5,021 bases of DNA, from contig WRFF01000133.1 in NCBI GenBank assembly GCA_009778945.1, forward strand, positions 1 to 5,021. Reading direction: 5' to 3'. The DNA comes from Clostridiales bacterium (GTDB lineage: Bacteria > Bacillota > Clostridia > Peptostreptococcales > Anaerovoracaceae). The notes beneath the pieces were generated by a model. It made no database searches. It worked only from the letters and a program-made list of their open reading frames with translations, and had not been told where the DNA came from. Below, piece by piece: positions 1 to 4,988 of this stretch (positions are counted from its first letter, which is position 1; each line of letters opens with the position of its first letter). The position numbers and the translations under genes were made by a program.

Positions 1-1320
1 GTCGTCGCCCGCGGGCGGGCTTTCCCTGCGCATATTGAAGGAACCGTCGGCCCGGGGCTCAAAGGCCGGCGGCGCGATGGTGGCGTCGTACGTCGTTTTT
101 GCTTCATCTTTCGGCGGCTCGGTCTTCATGGATCCGTCCGATGCGTCCAGCCAAAGTTTTTTGTACCGCGTCCCCGGCAGCGGGAAAGCCTTGACCGGCC
201 TCTTTATGTCGTGATCCTTATCGCGGACATCCATCACGTCGATGCGGATACGCGGCGTCGATTCCCAGCCGTTGCGGATGCCTTTCAGATACCGGTCGAA
301 GAACCGTTTCAGGTCGTCCAAATTTTCGCGGGCATACTGGTCCGGCCACTCGAACTCGCGGTGGATACGGAGCCATTTCTCCGTCGTGTTCACCCCCGCG
401 TACCCCTCGAGCGCGCCGTAGAGGTGGAAGTGGTTCCAACCGCCCGTCGCATAGACCGGGATTTCGATATTCCCGACTTTCGCCACCTTGTCCGACCAGT
501 AAGCGTCATAGAAAGGATGCTCAAGCGCCATCGAATAATGGTCCTCCATATACCCCGGCCCGTACATCATGCTGAACAGATACGGGTTGAACCCGCATTC
601 CGCGATGCCGCCGGTCGCGAGCAGCTGGCGGTAGGTATCCATCGTGCCTTCCCAGGGCGCGACGCACGCGAGATGCGGCGGGCGCTCCGAAGCCGCTTTC
701 CATTGAATGACGGCCAATCCCGAATTGCCGGCGAAGCCGATCTTCCCGTTGGTCCATTCGAGGGCCGCGAGAAACTCGACGAGGTCATAGGCGTCCTGCC
801 CCTCCGACGGAGCCGCCATAACGATATCGCCCTCGGAATTGTTCACGCCGCGTTGGTCGTAGTTCGCGACCGCGTAGCCGTGATGGCACCAGAATTCCGG
901 ATCCGGCCCTTCAAATTTTGCGTTTTTCGAAAACGATCCTCTGGGCACGCCGAAAGCGTTGTATTCGGCGGCGGGGTTGTCCACGCAGGCGCGTTTCCCG
1001 TAGAAGCTGTAGGAAACGATAATCGGTACGTTCGTCTGACCCGCGGGCCTGAATATGTCGCAGTAGGTTTTGCAGCCGTCGCGCATCGGCACCAGGACGT
1101 CCTGCTCGCAGATGATACCCGGGCACACCTCGTAGGTTCTCGGGTTCAGTTCGGGGAAATCCCCAAACCCGTCGCGCATATAGACCGGCCGGCGCCCTTC
1201 CGCAAGCGCGTTCGCCGCCGCCTCCCCGAACGCCGGGCGCGGGCGCAGTTTCCGGTAGATGACTTCGATCTCCTCGCCGTCACACAGTGTTTTCTTTCGG
1301 ATGATATCGTTCCCGGACAT
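1..1320 (-). CDS. CocE/NonD family alpha/beta hydrolase, C-terminus cut by window edge
   Basis: The reading frame is open from the ATG at 1320 to base 1, giving 440 residues without a stop. Relatives run to roughly 550-680 residues, so the C-terminal part is missing. Residues 1-70 are a poorly defined extension. The family's entry strand follows at about 72-92 (EQDVLVPMRDG...CDIFRP), then an oxyanion-loop-like SYSFYGK near 103-109 and the YDQRGVNNSEG turn near 154-164. The nucleophile elbow is GNSGLAVIQW, with Ser200 matching the Ser of cocaine esterase-type enzymes (GVSYLGVTQW). APWEG (221-225) and a helical cap follow. His320 in KWLRIH is the best candidate catalytic His. From about 385 (YKKLWLDAS) the C-terminal jelly-roll domain seems to begin. 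Expected role: hydrolysis of an ester or amide, substrate unknown. There is no clear signal peptide, so it is probably cytoplasmic. GGAGG at 1328-1332 supports the start. It is probably co-transcribed with the gene 51 bases upstream. Confidence 0.88.
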   Translation of the reverse strand, partial: MSGNDIIRKKTLCDGEEIEVIYRKLRPRPAFGEAAANALAEGRRPVYMRDGFGDFPELNPRTYEVCPGIICEQDVLVPMRDGCKTYCDIFRPAGQTNVPIIVSYSFYGKRACVDNPAAEYNAFGVPRGSFSKNAKFEGPDPEFWCHHGYAVANYDQRGVNNSEGDIVMAAPSEGQDAYDLVEFLAALEWTNGKIGFAGNSGLAVIQWKAASERPPHLACVAPWEGTMDTYRQLLATGGIAECGFNPYLFSMMYGPGYMEDHYSMALEHPFYDAYWSDKVAKVGNIEIPVYATGGWNHFHLYGALEGYAGVNTTEKWLRIHREFEWPDQYARENLDDLKRFFDRYLKGIRNGWESTPRIRIDVMDVRDKDHDIKRPVKAFPLPGTRYKKLWLDASDGSMKTEPPKDEAKTTYDATIAPPAFEPRADGSFNMRRESPPAGDD

Positions 1321-1324
1321 GGGG

Positions 1325-1332
1325 CTACCTCC
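1325..1332 (-). promoter_or_regulatory. Ribosome binding site of the CocE-like hydrolase
   Basis: The minus strand reads GGAGGTAG and then CCCC before ATG, a strong Shine-Dalgarno with 7 bases between GGAGG and the start codon. It fixes the start at 1320. Confidence 0.8.
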
Positions 1333-1340
1333 ATTTATTT

Positions 1341-1366
1341 TATAAGCGGTTATTCTATAAGCGGTT
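1341..1366. repeat. Two 11-bp direct repeats between the two minus-strand genes
   Basis: TATAAGCGGTT occurs at 1341-1351 and again at 1356-1366, a 15-bp period. It fills most of the 51-bp gap between the isochorismatase-fold gene and the hydrolase gene. On the minus strand the gap also offers a loose TTGAAC / TATAAA promoter-like pair with a 19-bp spacer, but its start point would fall on the ribosome binding site, so an active promoter is doubtful. The repeat may be only a small tandem duplication. Confidence 0.55.
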
Positions 1367-1371
1367 CAAAT

Positions 1372-2160
1372 CTAATATTGGATACGAGGCAGCACGCTCG
1401 GATCCGGACGCCCTTTGGGGCCGTCGTATTTCCTGATTTTGTCGATCACCGCCGCGGTATCCGTGCAGTGCGCAAGCGCCGCCAGCAGGACCTTTACCGC
1501 CGCCTCTGCGACAACTTCGTCAAGCCCTTCATAGAATTCGGGCGTGCTCGGCGGGACGCAGACATAGGACGCGTCGACCGGGACGATGCTGTTGAAATAC
1601 TTGTCGGCCGCGACGGCGCACGAGGTGAGCACGACGGACTGCTGCGCGAAGCCTGTCCAAATAACCGTGTCCACGTCCAATTGGTGCAGAAGCAGCTCAA
1701 GCCCGGAATTCGTGAACGGATGCACATTCCAGCTGTAACTGATGAAATCCTGTTCGGCGGGGCCGAGTTCCGGCATCACTTCCAAGCCGCGCCTGCTCCA
1801 CTCGTCGGTAAAGAAATCCACGAATTTCCCGTTGTACCTCTTCAGATAGGCGGCTTTCTGTTCGCGGAACATATCGCCGTAAGCGTTCCCGTACGGCAGC
1901 GGGATCGGGAGGACGTTGCAGAAGACGACCGGCAGGTTCTTCTCGTGAAACGCTTCTATGAGAAGTTTGCATTTGTCCACCATCCCGGAATCATCGATCC
2001 CTTTCCGCGCGGGCGGCCCCCAGTTCGGCAGGAACATCCCCTCGCCGGCCAAGCCGCGCTGCATATGGTTCAGGCAAAGCGCGGGTTTGCCGACAAGCTC
2101 GAAATCCGCGTGATCGGCGCGCAGATGTTTGGTGCTGCGTATTTCATCTTTTGTAGCCAT
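1372..2160 (-). CDS. Isochorismatase-fold (cysteine hydrolase family) protein with altered active site
   Basis: The protein has 262 residues, somewhat longer than the usual 180-230. The fold is recognisable from the first strand (ALCLNHMQRG, residues 27-36), the strand LPVVFCNVLPIP (76-87), the segment SWNVHPFTNSGLELLL (143-158), and the hallmark DVDTVIWTGFAQQSVV...AVAADKYFNSIVPVDA (162-197). Classical members have a Cys-Asp-Lys triad and hydrolyse amides such as nicotinamide or N-carbamoyl compounds, or isochorismate. By my alignment the Asp of the first strand is His32, the Lys position is Ser143, and the Cys of the T-G-x-A-x-x-x-C motif is Val176. Cys181 lies five residues later. It is therefore either a divergent subfamily or a non-catalytic relative. 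AAGGAG at 2169-2174 sits 8 bases before the ATG and supports the start. It is the first gene of a likely two-gene minus-strand operon and diverges from the transporter gene. Confidence 0.85.
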   Translation of the reverse strand: MATKDEIRSTKHLRADHADFELVGKPALCLNHMQRGLAGEGMFLPNWGPPARKGIDDSGMVDKCKLLIEAFHEKNLPVVFCNVLPIPLPYGNAYGDMFREQKAAYLKRYNGKFVDFFTDEWSRRGLEVMPELGPAEQDFISYSWNVHPFTNSGLELLLHQLDVDTVIWTGFAQQSVVLTSCAVAADKYFNSIVPVDASYVCVPPSTPEFYEGLDEVVAEAAVKVLLAALAHCTDTAAVIDKIRKYDGPKGRPDPSVLPRIQY

Positions 2161-2168
2161 TTTCTCTT

Positions 2169-2174
2169 CTCCTT
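2169..2174 (-). promoter_or_regulatory. Ribosome binding site of the isochorismatase-fold gene
   Basis: The minus strand reads AAGGAG with 8 bases to the ATG at 2160. Good match and spacing. Confidence 0.75.
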
Positions 2175-2235
2175 ATTACATTGAACTGTACGCCGCTCCG
2201 CAGGTCATGACAGAGCGCTTTGTTGGTATGATTTC

Positions 2236-2244
2236 ATTGTAGCA
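2236..2244 (-). promoter_or_regulatory. Probable extended -10 promoter for the minus-strand operon
   Basis: The minus strand reads TGCTACAAT, an extended -10 (TGn plus TACAAT, one base from TATAAT). The -35 position, about 17 bp upstream, is only TTATAT and is weak. That is usual for extended -10 promoters. Transcription would start near 2229 and leave a leader of about 70 nt. An 8-bp palindrome GTCATGAC (2204-2211) lies inside that leader. This is a sequence-pattern call only. Confidence 0.4.
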
Positions 2245-2287
2245 ATGGAAAGGGCGGAATATAAATCTGTTATCCAAATAAACTCAC

Positions 2288-2338
2288 AAAAAAAAATACT
2301 GAATCGGCTTCAACTGAATGCGTTCACTGAATGGGTTC
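2288..2338. repeat. A-tract followed by three tandem ACTGAAT repeats in the divergent control region
   Basis: A run of nine A (2288-2296) is followed by ACTGAAT at 2298, 2313 and 2326. The copies extend to the loose pattern ACTGAATnnGnTTC and tile almost end to end with periods of 15 and 13 bp. The last copy stops about 5 bp before the -35 box at 2343. The array lies between the two divergent promoters, at about -80 to -40 of the transporter promoter. That is where an activator or a cooperative regulator would bind. The repeat is directly visible; its regulatory role is inferred. Confidence 0.6.
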
Positions 2339-2342
2339 CGGC

Positions 2343-2371
2343 TTGACAAACGTTTGCCCGGAGAATAAAAT
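2343..2371 (+). promoter_or_regulatory. Sigma-A-type promoter of the MFS transporter gene
   Basis: A perfect TTGACA (2343-2348) is separated by 17 bp from TAAAAT (2366-2371), one mismatch from TATAAT. The predicted start is near 2378, leaving a leader of about 109 nt before the ATG at 2487. It is the best promoter match in the window. Confidence 0.75.
2347..2356. promoter_or_regulatory. Candidate operator: perfect palindrome in the promoter spacer
   Basis: CAAACGTTTG is a perfect 10-bp palindrome overlapping the end of the -35 box and the first half of the spacer. The central CG with A/T-rich flanks resembles LacI/GalR-type operators, but it matches the catabolite-control (cre) consensus only partly. 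A repressor bound here would block the promoter. No regulator gene is in the window, so the partner is unknown. Confidence 0.45.
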
Positions 2372-2377
2372 CTGTTT

Positions 2378-2486
2378 CGTGGGGAAAAACTCCCAAGGCT
2401 GTCAAATCCCCAGAGATTTTTGACGTTGCCGATTTAGCCGCGGCGCCAAACCAGGCATTATTTATCAATTAGAAAGGAGAAATTTT
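2378..2486 (+). other. Structured 5' leader of the MFS transporter mRNA
   Basis: The predicted leader of about 109 nt can form several small helices. GTCAAA (2401-2406) pairs with TTTGAC (2419-2424). GGGA (2382-2385) pairs with TCCC (2391-2394), or GGGGA (2381-2385) pairs instead with TCCCC (2407-2411), which would compete with the first two helices. I recognise no known riboswitch class and see no terminator-like U-tract. The Shine-Dalgarno AAAGGAG at 2473-2479 looks unpaired. Confidence 0.35.
2473..2479 (+). promoter_or_regulatory. Ribosome binding site of the MFS transporter gene
   Basis: AAAGGAG with 7 bases to the ATG at 2487; strong and well placed. Confidence 0.8.
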
Positions 2487-3779
2487 ATGAGTGAGTCTGA
2501 GACACTGAAAAATCCGGAAATTCTGAAACCGATTAAAAAGGGTTCGACATTCGCAATCTTAATCATGCCATTCGTCTGGCTGTTTGAGGGCGCTGTCATT
2601 GCGGCAGCCCTCGGGCCGCTGGCGGCCGATCCAATATTTAAGGAGGTATCGCAATTTCAGATTCAGCTGATGTACGTTATCCCCTTCCTGTCGTCCATCC
2701 TCTTTAGTATCATCGCGGGCTTCGCGGCGAGGCGTATTGACAAGAAAACGCTGGCGATCATCGGCTTGTTGATCTATGGCGTCATGGGGCTTTTGCCGGC
2801 TTTCGCCAGCAATATCCTCCTGATGACAGTCGAACGGTTCATCATGGGCATCGGCGTCGGCCTTGTCCTTCCGTTGACGAACGCCTATATCGCGGAATAT
2901 TTCGCTGGCAAGAAACGCTCCGAAATGCTGGGCTACGCCAGTTCGGTCTCCATGATCTCCAATCTCGTGGCGACCTTTATCGCCGGAACGCTGCTCACGC
3001 TCGGGCAATCGAGCGTCGGAATAGACAACGAGTGGCGGTTTGATTTCTACGCCTTTGTCATTCCGCTTATCATCATGGTTATCGTGATCATCTGGCTTCC
3101 GAAATCCCCGCCGGCCGCCAAAACGGAGACCGCGCAGCAGCTATCTGCCCCGAAGGAAAAGCTTCCGGTCAATGTGGCGATGCTGACGTTGCTCATGGCC
3201 TTCTCTTGGTGCGTCTTTATCCTTGTCATTTTGAACGATTCGGTGTTTATGGTGAACGGGAATATCGTAGACGCGGCGCCCACGTTGCCCGGGACTACCG
3301 ATCCAAACCCATACTTCTCTATGCAGATGAGCATGTCCATGGCGTTCCCGACAGGCGCTGCGATCATCATGGGGTTCTTTTATGAGAAGATCCACAGGGC
3401 GATCAAGAACTGGCTGCCATTCGTAGCTTTCTTGTCTATGACGATCGGATTCATCATCTATGCCCACATAGACAGCTATTGGCAAATGTGTACAGTGAAC
3501 TTCCTGACCGGCATCGGCGTCGGGCTGTTCACGCCGTTCTGCGTGGATATCATCATCAAGAGGACGAAACCCGAACAGCACGACCGGGCTACCGGCATCG
3601 GCACCGCGGGCATTCATATGGGGCAGTTCTGTGCTCCGTTCCTCCAGATCCTGATTGCCGCGATAATCGGCACAGCTGCGCTGCGGCCCATGTATACGTC
3701 AGCCGGGGTCATCTTTGCGGTAGCGGCGATCGTAAGCCTGTACTATCTGAGGCATAAAGAACCGGCTGCGGTCTCCTGA
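2487..3779 (+). CDS. MFS transporter, 12 predicted membrane helices
   Basis: The protein has 430 residues, the normal length for the major facilitator superfamily. Hydrophobic segments lie at about 20-43, 57-80, 88-108, 112-136, 146-172, 186-204, 229-250, 283-299, 308-326, 333-355, 372-395 and 400-420, with a polar central loop at 205-228. The loop between helices 2 and 3, where motif A is expected, reads GFAARRIDKKT (78-88). Its usual Asp is Arg82. The matching loop in the second half (GFFYEKIHRA, 296-305) has Glu in that place. Helix 4 carries ERFIMGIGVGLVLPL (117-131), echoed by NFLTGIGVGLFTPF in helix 10 (338-351), the expected internal duplication. An unusually long polar segment (about 251-282) lies between helices 7 and 8. 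The substrate and the direction of transport cannot be read from the sequence. Uptake of the substrate of the divergent hydrolases is a reasonable guess; drug-type efflux is the alternative. Confidence 0.92.
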   Translation: MSESETLKNPEILKPIKKGSTFAILIMPFVWLFEGAVIAAALGPLAADPIFKEVSQFQIQLMYVIPFLSSILFSIIAGFAARRIDKKTLAIIGLLIYGVMGLLPAFASNILLMTVERFIMGIGVGLVLPLTNAYIAEYFAGKKRSEMLGYASSVSMISNLVATFIAGTLLTLGQSSVGIDNEWRFDFYAFVIPLIIMVIVIIWLPKSPPAAKTETAQQLSAPKEKLPVNVAMLTLLMAFSWCVFILVILNDSVFMVNGNIVDAAPTLPGTTDPNPYFSMQMSMSMAFPTGAAIIMGFFYEKIHRAIKNWLPFVAFLSMTIGFIIYAHIDSYWQMCTVNFLTGIGVGLFTPFCVDIIIKRTKPEQHDRATGIGTAGIHMGQFCAPFLQILIAAIIGTAALRPMYTSAGVIFAVAAIVSLYYLRHKEPAAVS

Positions 3780-3793
3780 GGAGAACCCGCAGC
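3765..3793 (+). other. GC-rich hairpin enclosing the MFS stop codon
   Basis: GCTGCGG (3765-3771) pairs with CCGCAGC (3787-3793). TCTCC (3772-3776) pairs with GGAGA (3780-3784). A 2-nt bulge (AC) separates the helices, and the TGA stop codon (3777-3779) is exactly the loop. No T-run follows, so it is not a terminator by itself. It may protect the 3' end of the mRNA, or be chance in GC-rich sequence. Confidence 0.45.
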
Positions 3794-3811
3794 GCCGCGA
3801 TATCGGCGGCG
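3793..3811. repeat. Short inverted repeat after the MFS gene
   Basis: CGCCGC (3793-3798) and GCGGCG (3806-3811) are perfect 6-bp arms around GATATCG. It shares its first base with the hairpin just upstream and has no T-run. Function unknown. Confidence 0.4.
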
Positions 3812-3833
3812 ACGTCTCATATGCCTGGTTATG

Positions 3834-3870
3834 AAAAGGTTTTGGGAACAAGTGTTTCCAAAACCTTTTT
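3834..3870 (+). terminator. Rho-independent terminator after the MFS gene
   Basis: Arms 3834-3850 and 3853-3869 are complementary over 17 positions with a single G-U pair. The innermost pairs must open to form the loop. The 3' arm runs into five T (3866-3870). It lies 55 bases after the MFS stop codon and separates this gene from the next promoter. The minus strand has only a four-T run, so termination in that direction would be weak. Confidence 0.88.
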
Positions 3871-3878
3871 CTTGCACA

Positions 3879-3913
3879 GAGGCGCCGGGGACAGATCAAA
3901 TAATCGGCGCTTC
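3879..3913. repeat. 9-bp inverted repeat ahead of the methyltransferase-like gene
   Basis: GAGGCGCCG (3879-3887) and CGGCGCTTC (3905-3913) form 9 pairs with one G-T mismatch around a 17-bp A/T-rich centre. The right arm covers the place where a -35 box would be for the promoter at 3924-3932. It may be an activator or repressor site. Confidence 0.45.
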
Positions 3914-3923
3914 CTTGAGAAAA

Positions 3924-3932
3924 TGGTATGAT
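3924..3932 (+). promoter_or_regulatory. Probable extended -10 promoter for the UroD-family gene
   Basis: TGGTATGAT is an extended -10 (TGn plus TATGAT, one base from consensus). No good -35 lies 17 bp upstream. A TTGAGA at 3915-3920 is too close to serve this -10, though it could pair poorly with TAATAA at 3935 over a short 14-bp spacer. The start would be near 3939, just after the terminator region, giving the gene its own transcript. Confidence 0.5.
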
Positions 3933-3939
3933 ACTAATA

Positions 3940-3958
3940 ACTGTTTGCAACAAACAGT
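3940..3958. promoter_or_regulatory. Candidate operator: 8-bp inverted repeat at the transcription start
   Basis: ACTGTTTGCAACAAACAGT has perfect 8-bp arms around CAA. It sits directly downstream of the -10, at the predicted start point, a classical repressor position. As RNA it could also form a small hairpin near the 5' end. Its GTTTG/CAAAC half sites are the same as those of the palindrome in the MFS promoter, in the opposite arrangement. Confidence 0.5.
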
Positions 3959-3964
3959 AACTGC

Positions 3965-3969
3965 AGGAG
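3965..3969 (+). promoter_or_regulatory. Ribosome binding site that decides the UroD-family start
   Basis: AGGAG lies 8 bases before the ATG at 3978. The same frame is open back to an ATG at 3831, but that ATG has no ribosome binding site and its codons run through the terminator, so 3978 is the real start. Confidence 0.8.
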
Positions 3970-3977
3970 AAAAGATT

Positions 3978-4970
3978 ATGCTTTCAAAAAAAGAAAACGT
4001 ATTGGAGACAATCAAAAAAGACGGAAACCCGGACCGGCTGACCAATTGCTATCAGGCATTCGCACCGATAAGCGGGGATCCCGTGTTCCAGTATGTAAGG
4101 GGGAATCGCATACAGGGGACAAATTCTTACGATCGTTGGGGCACCTATATCGCGTTCCCCGAAGACCAGCCGGCGGCGATCCCCATCGTCACCGCCGAAA
4201 ACCAGATTATAAAGGATATCGAAAACTGGAAGGAGTATCTGAAAGTACCCGATCTGCGGGCAAATTGTTCCGAGGGATGGGAAACCGCCCAAAAGAATAA
4301 GGCCGCGATCGATTCTTCGGAATACTTCTCGATGACCATTATGGGGACCGGCATTTTTGAGCAGCTTCATCAGTTGATGACCTTTGAGGACACCCTGTGC
4401 AATCTTCTGATGTATCCGGACGAAATGCGCGAACTGATCGGCGTCATCGCGGAATTTCGCCTGGAATATATGAAGCTGATCGTGGAAAACCTGCATCCGG
4501 ACGCGATCCTGTCACACGATGACTTCGGGACCAAAACCAGCCTGTTCATGTCGCCGGACGTTTGGCGCGATCTCTTCAAGGAACCGTACCGGAGACTTTA
4601 CGACTACCTGCACGCAAACGACGTGCTGGTCGTGCACCACTCCGATTCGTTCTGCGAGCCGATCGCGGAAGACCTTGCCGAAATCGGGGTCGATATCTGG
4701 CAGGGAGTCCTGCCTACCAATGATATCGTGAAGCTCACGGAAACGCTGGATGGGCGTATGGCCCTGATGGGCGGCATAGATTCCGCCATCGACGCGGCGG
4801 ACGCCACGGAAGAAGATATCCGCGCCGAAGTGCGCAAGGCGTTGAACGCTTACGGCCGGCTAAAGCATTTCATGCCAAGCTATACCTACGGCGGCCCTGG
4901 AACTATTTATCCTCATGTGGAGCCGGTTATTTTTGACGAAATCGGCCGCTACAACGAGGAGCATTTTTGA
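3978..4970 (+). CDS. Uroporphyrinogen decarboxylase-family (MtaA/CmuA-like) methyltransferase-type protein
   Basis: The protein has 330 residues, the usual size for the UroD-like TIM-barrel superfamily. This includes haem-pathway decarboxylases and cobamide-dependent methyltransferases. Recognisable parts are NRIQGTNSYDRWG (43-55), ILSHDDFGTKTSLFMSPDVWRDLFKEPYRRL (177-207), VLVVHHSDSFCEPIAEDLAEIGVDIWQG (216-243), MGGIDSA (264-270) and FMPSYTYGGPGTIYP (298-312). The HHSDS element replaces the H-x-C zinc site of MtaA/MtbA, and no late Cys is present near 300, where PS stands. The call is a methyltransferase-like subfamily rather than HemE, because HemE's N-terminal arginine substrate motif is absent. 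The partner corrinoid protein is not in the window. It has its own promoter, and an 18-base gap to the next gene suggests co-transcription with it. The substrate is unknown. Confidence 0.85.
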   Translation: MLSKKENVLETIKKDGNPDRLTNCYQAFAPISGDPVFQYVRGNRIQGTNSYDRWGTYIAFPEDQPAAIPIVTAENQIIKDIENWKEYLKVPDLRANCSEGWETAQKNKAAIDSSEYFSMTIMGTGIFEQLHQLMTFEDTLCNLLMYPDEMRELIGVIAEFRLEYMKLIVENLHPDAILSHDDFGTKTSLFMSPDVWRDLFKEPYRRLYDYLHANDVLVVHHSDSFCEPIAEDLAEIGVDIWQGVLPTNDIVKLTETLDGRMALMGGIDSAIDAADATEEDIRAEVRKALNAYGRLKHFMPSYTYGGPGTIYPHVEPVIFDEIGRYNEEHF

Positions 4971-4974
4971 AAAC

Positions 4975-4982
4975 AAGGAGGT
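4975..4982 (+). promoter_or_regulatory. Ribosome binding site of the right-edge gene
   Basis: AAGGAGGT is a near-complete match to the 16S anti-SD partner, 6 bases before the ATG at 4989. It supports a real gene there and suggests high translation. Confidence 0.8.
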
Positions 4983-4988
4983 AATCAA

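Noticed and set aside
211..2184. A 657-codon open frame on the plus strand, antisense to both minus-strand genes
   Set aside because: It is in the same triplet register as both minus-strand genes, so a stop would need TTA, CTA or TCA codons in them, which are rare in GC-rich genes. Its protein has no recognisable domain and is rich in Arg, Val and His as expected of an antisense shadow, while the minus strand encodes two clear families with good ribosome binding sites.
2345..2358. Catabolite-control (cre) site at the MFS promoter
   Set aside because: Aligned on the central CG, only part of the cre consensus is met (the opening TG and closing CA are missing), so a generic palindromic operator is the safer description.
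2401..2424. Rho-independent terminator or attenuator in the MFS leader
   Set aside because: The hairpin is short and A/T-rich, and no T-run follows it, so it would not terminate transcription by itself.
2847..3523. Exact 14-bp repeat GGCATCGGCGTCGG at 2847-2860 and 3510-3523
   Set aside because: Both copies encode GIGVG in helices 4 and 10 of the transporter, the equivalent helices of the two MFS halves. It reflects the ancient internal duplication and similar codon use, not a mobile or regulatory repeat.
2559..3617. Open frames on the minus strand inside the MFS gene
   Set aside because: They lie antisense to an unmistakable 12-helix membrane protein, have low-complexity charged content and lack ribosome binding sites.
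3831..3977. Upstream in-frame extension of the UroD-family gene to an ATG at 3831
   Set aside because: The extra 49 codons run through the terminator hairpin and the promoter, there is no ribosome binding site at 3831, and the residues do not match the family. The start at 3978 has AGGAG at proper spacing.
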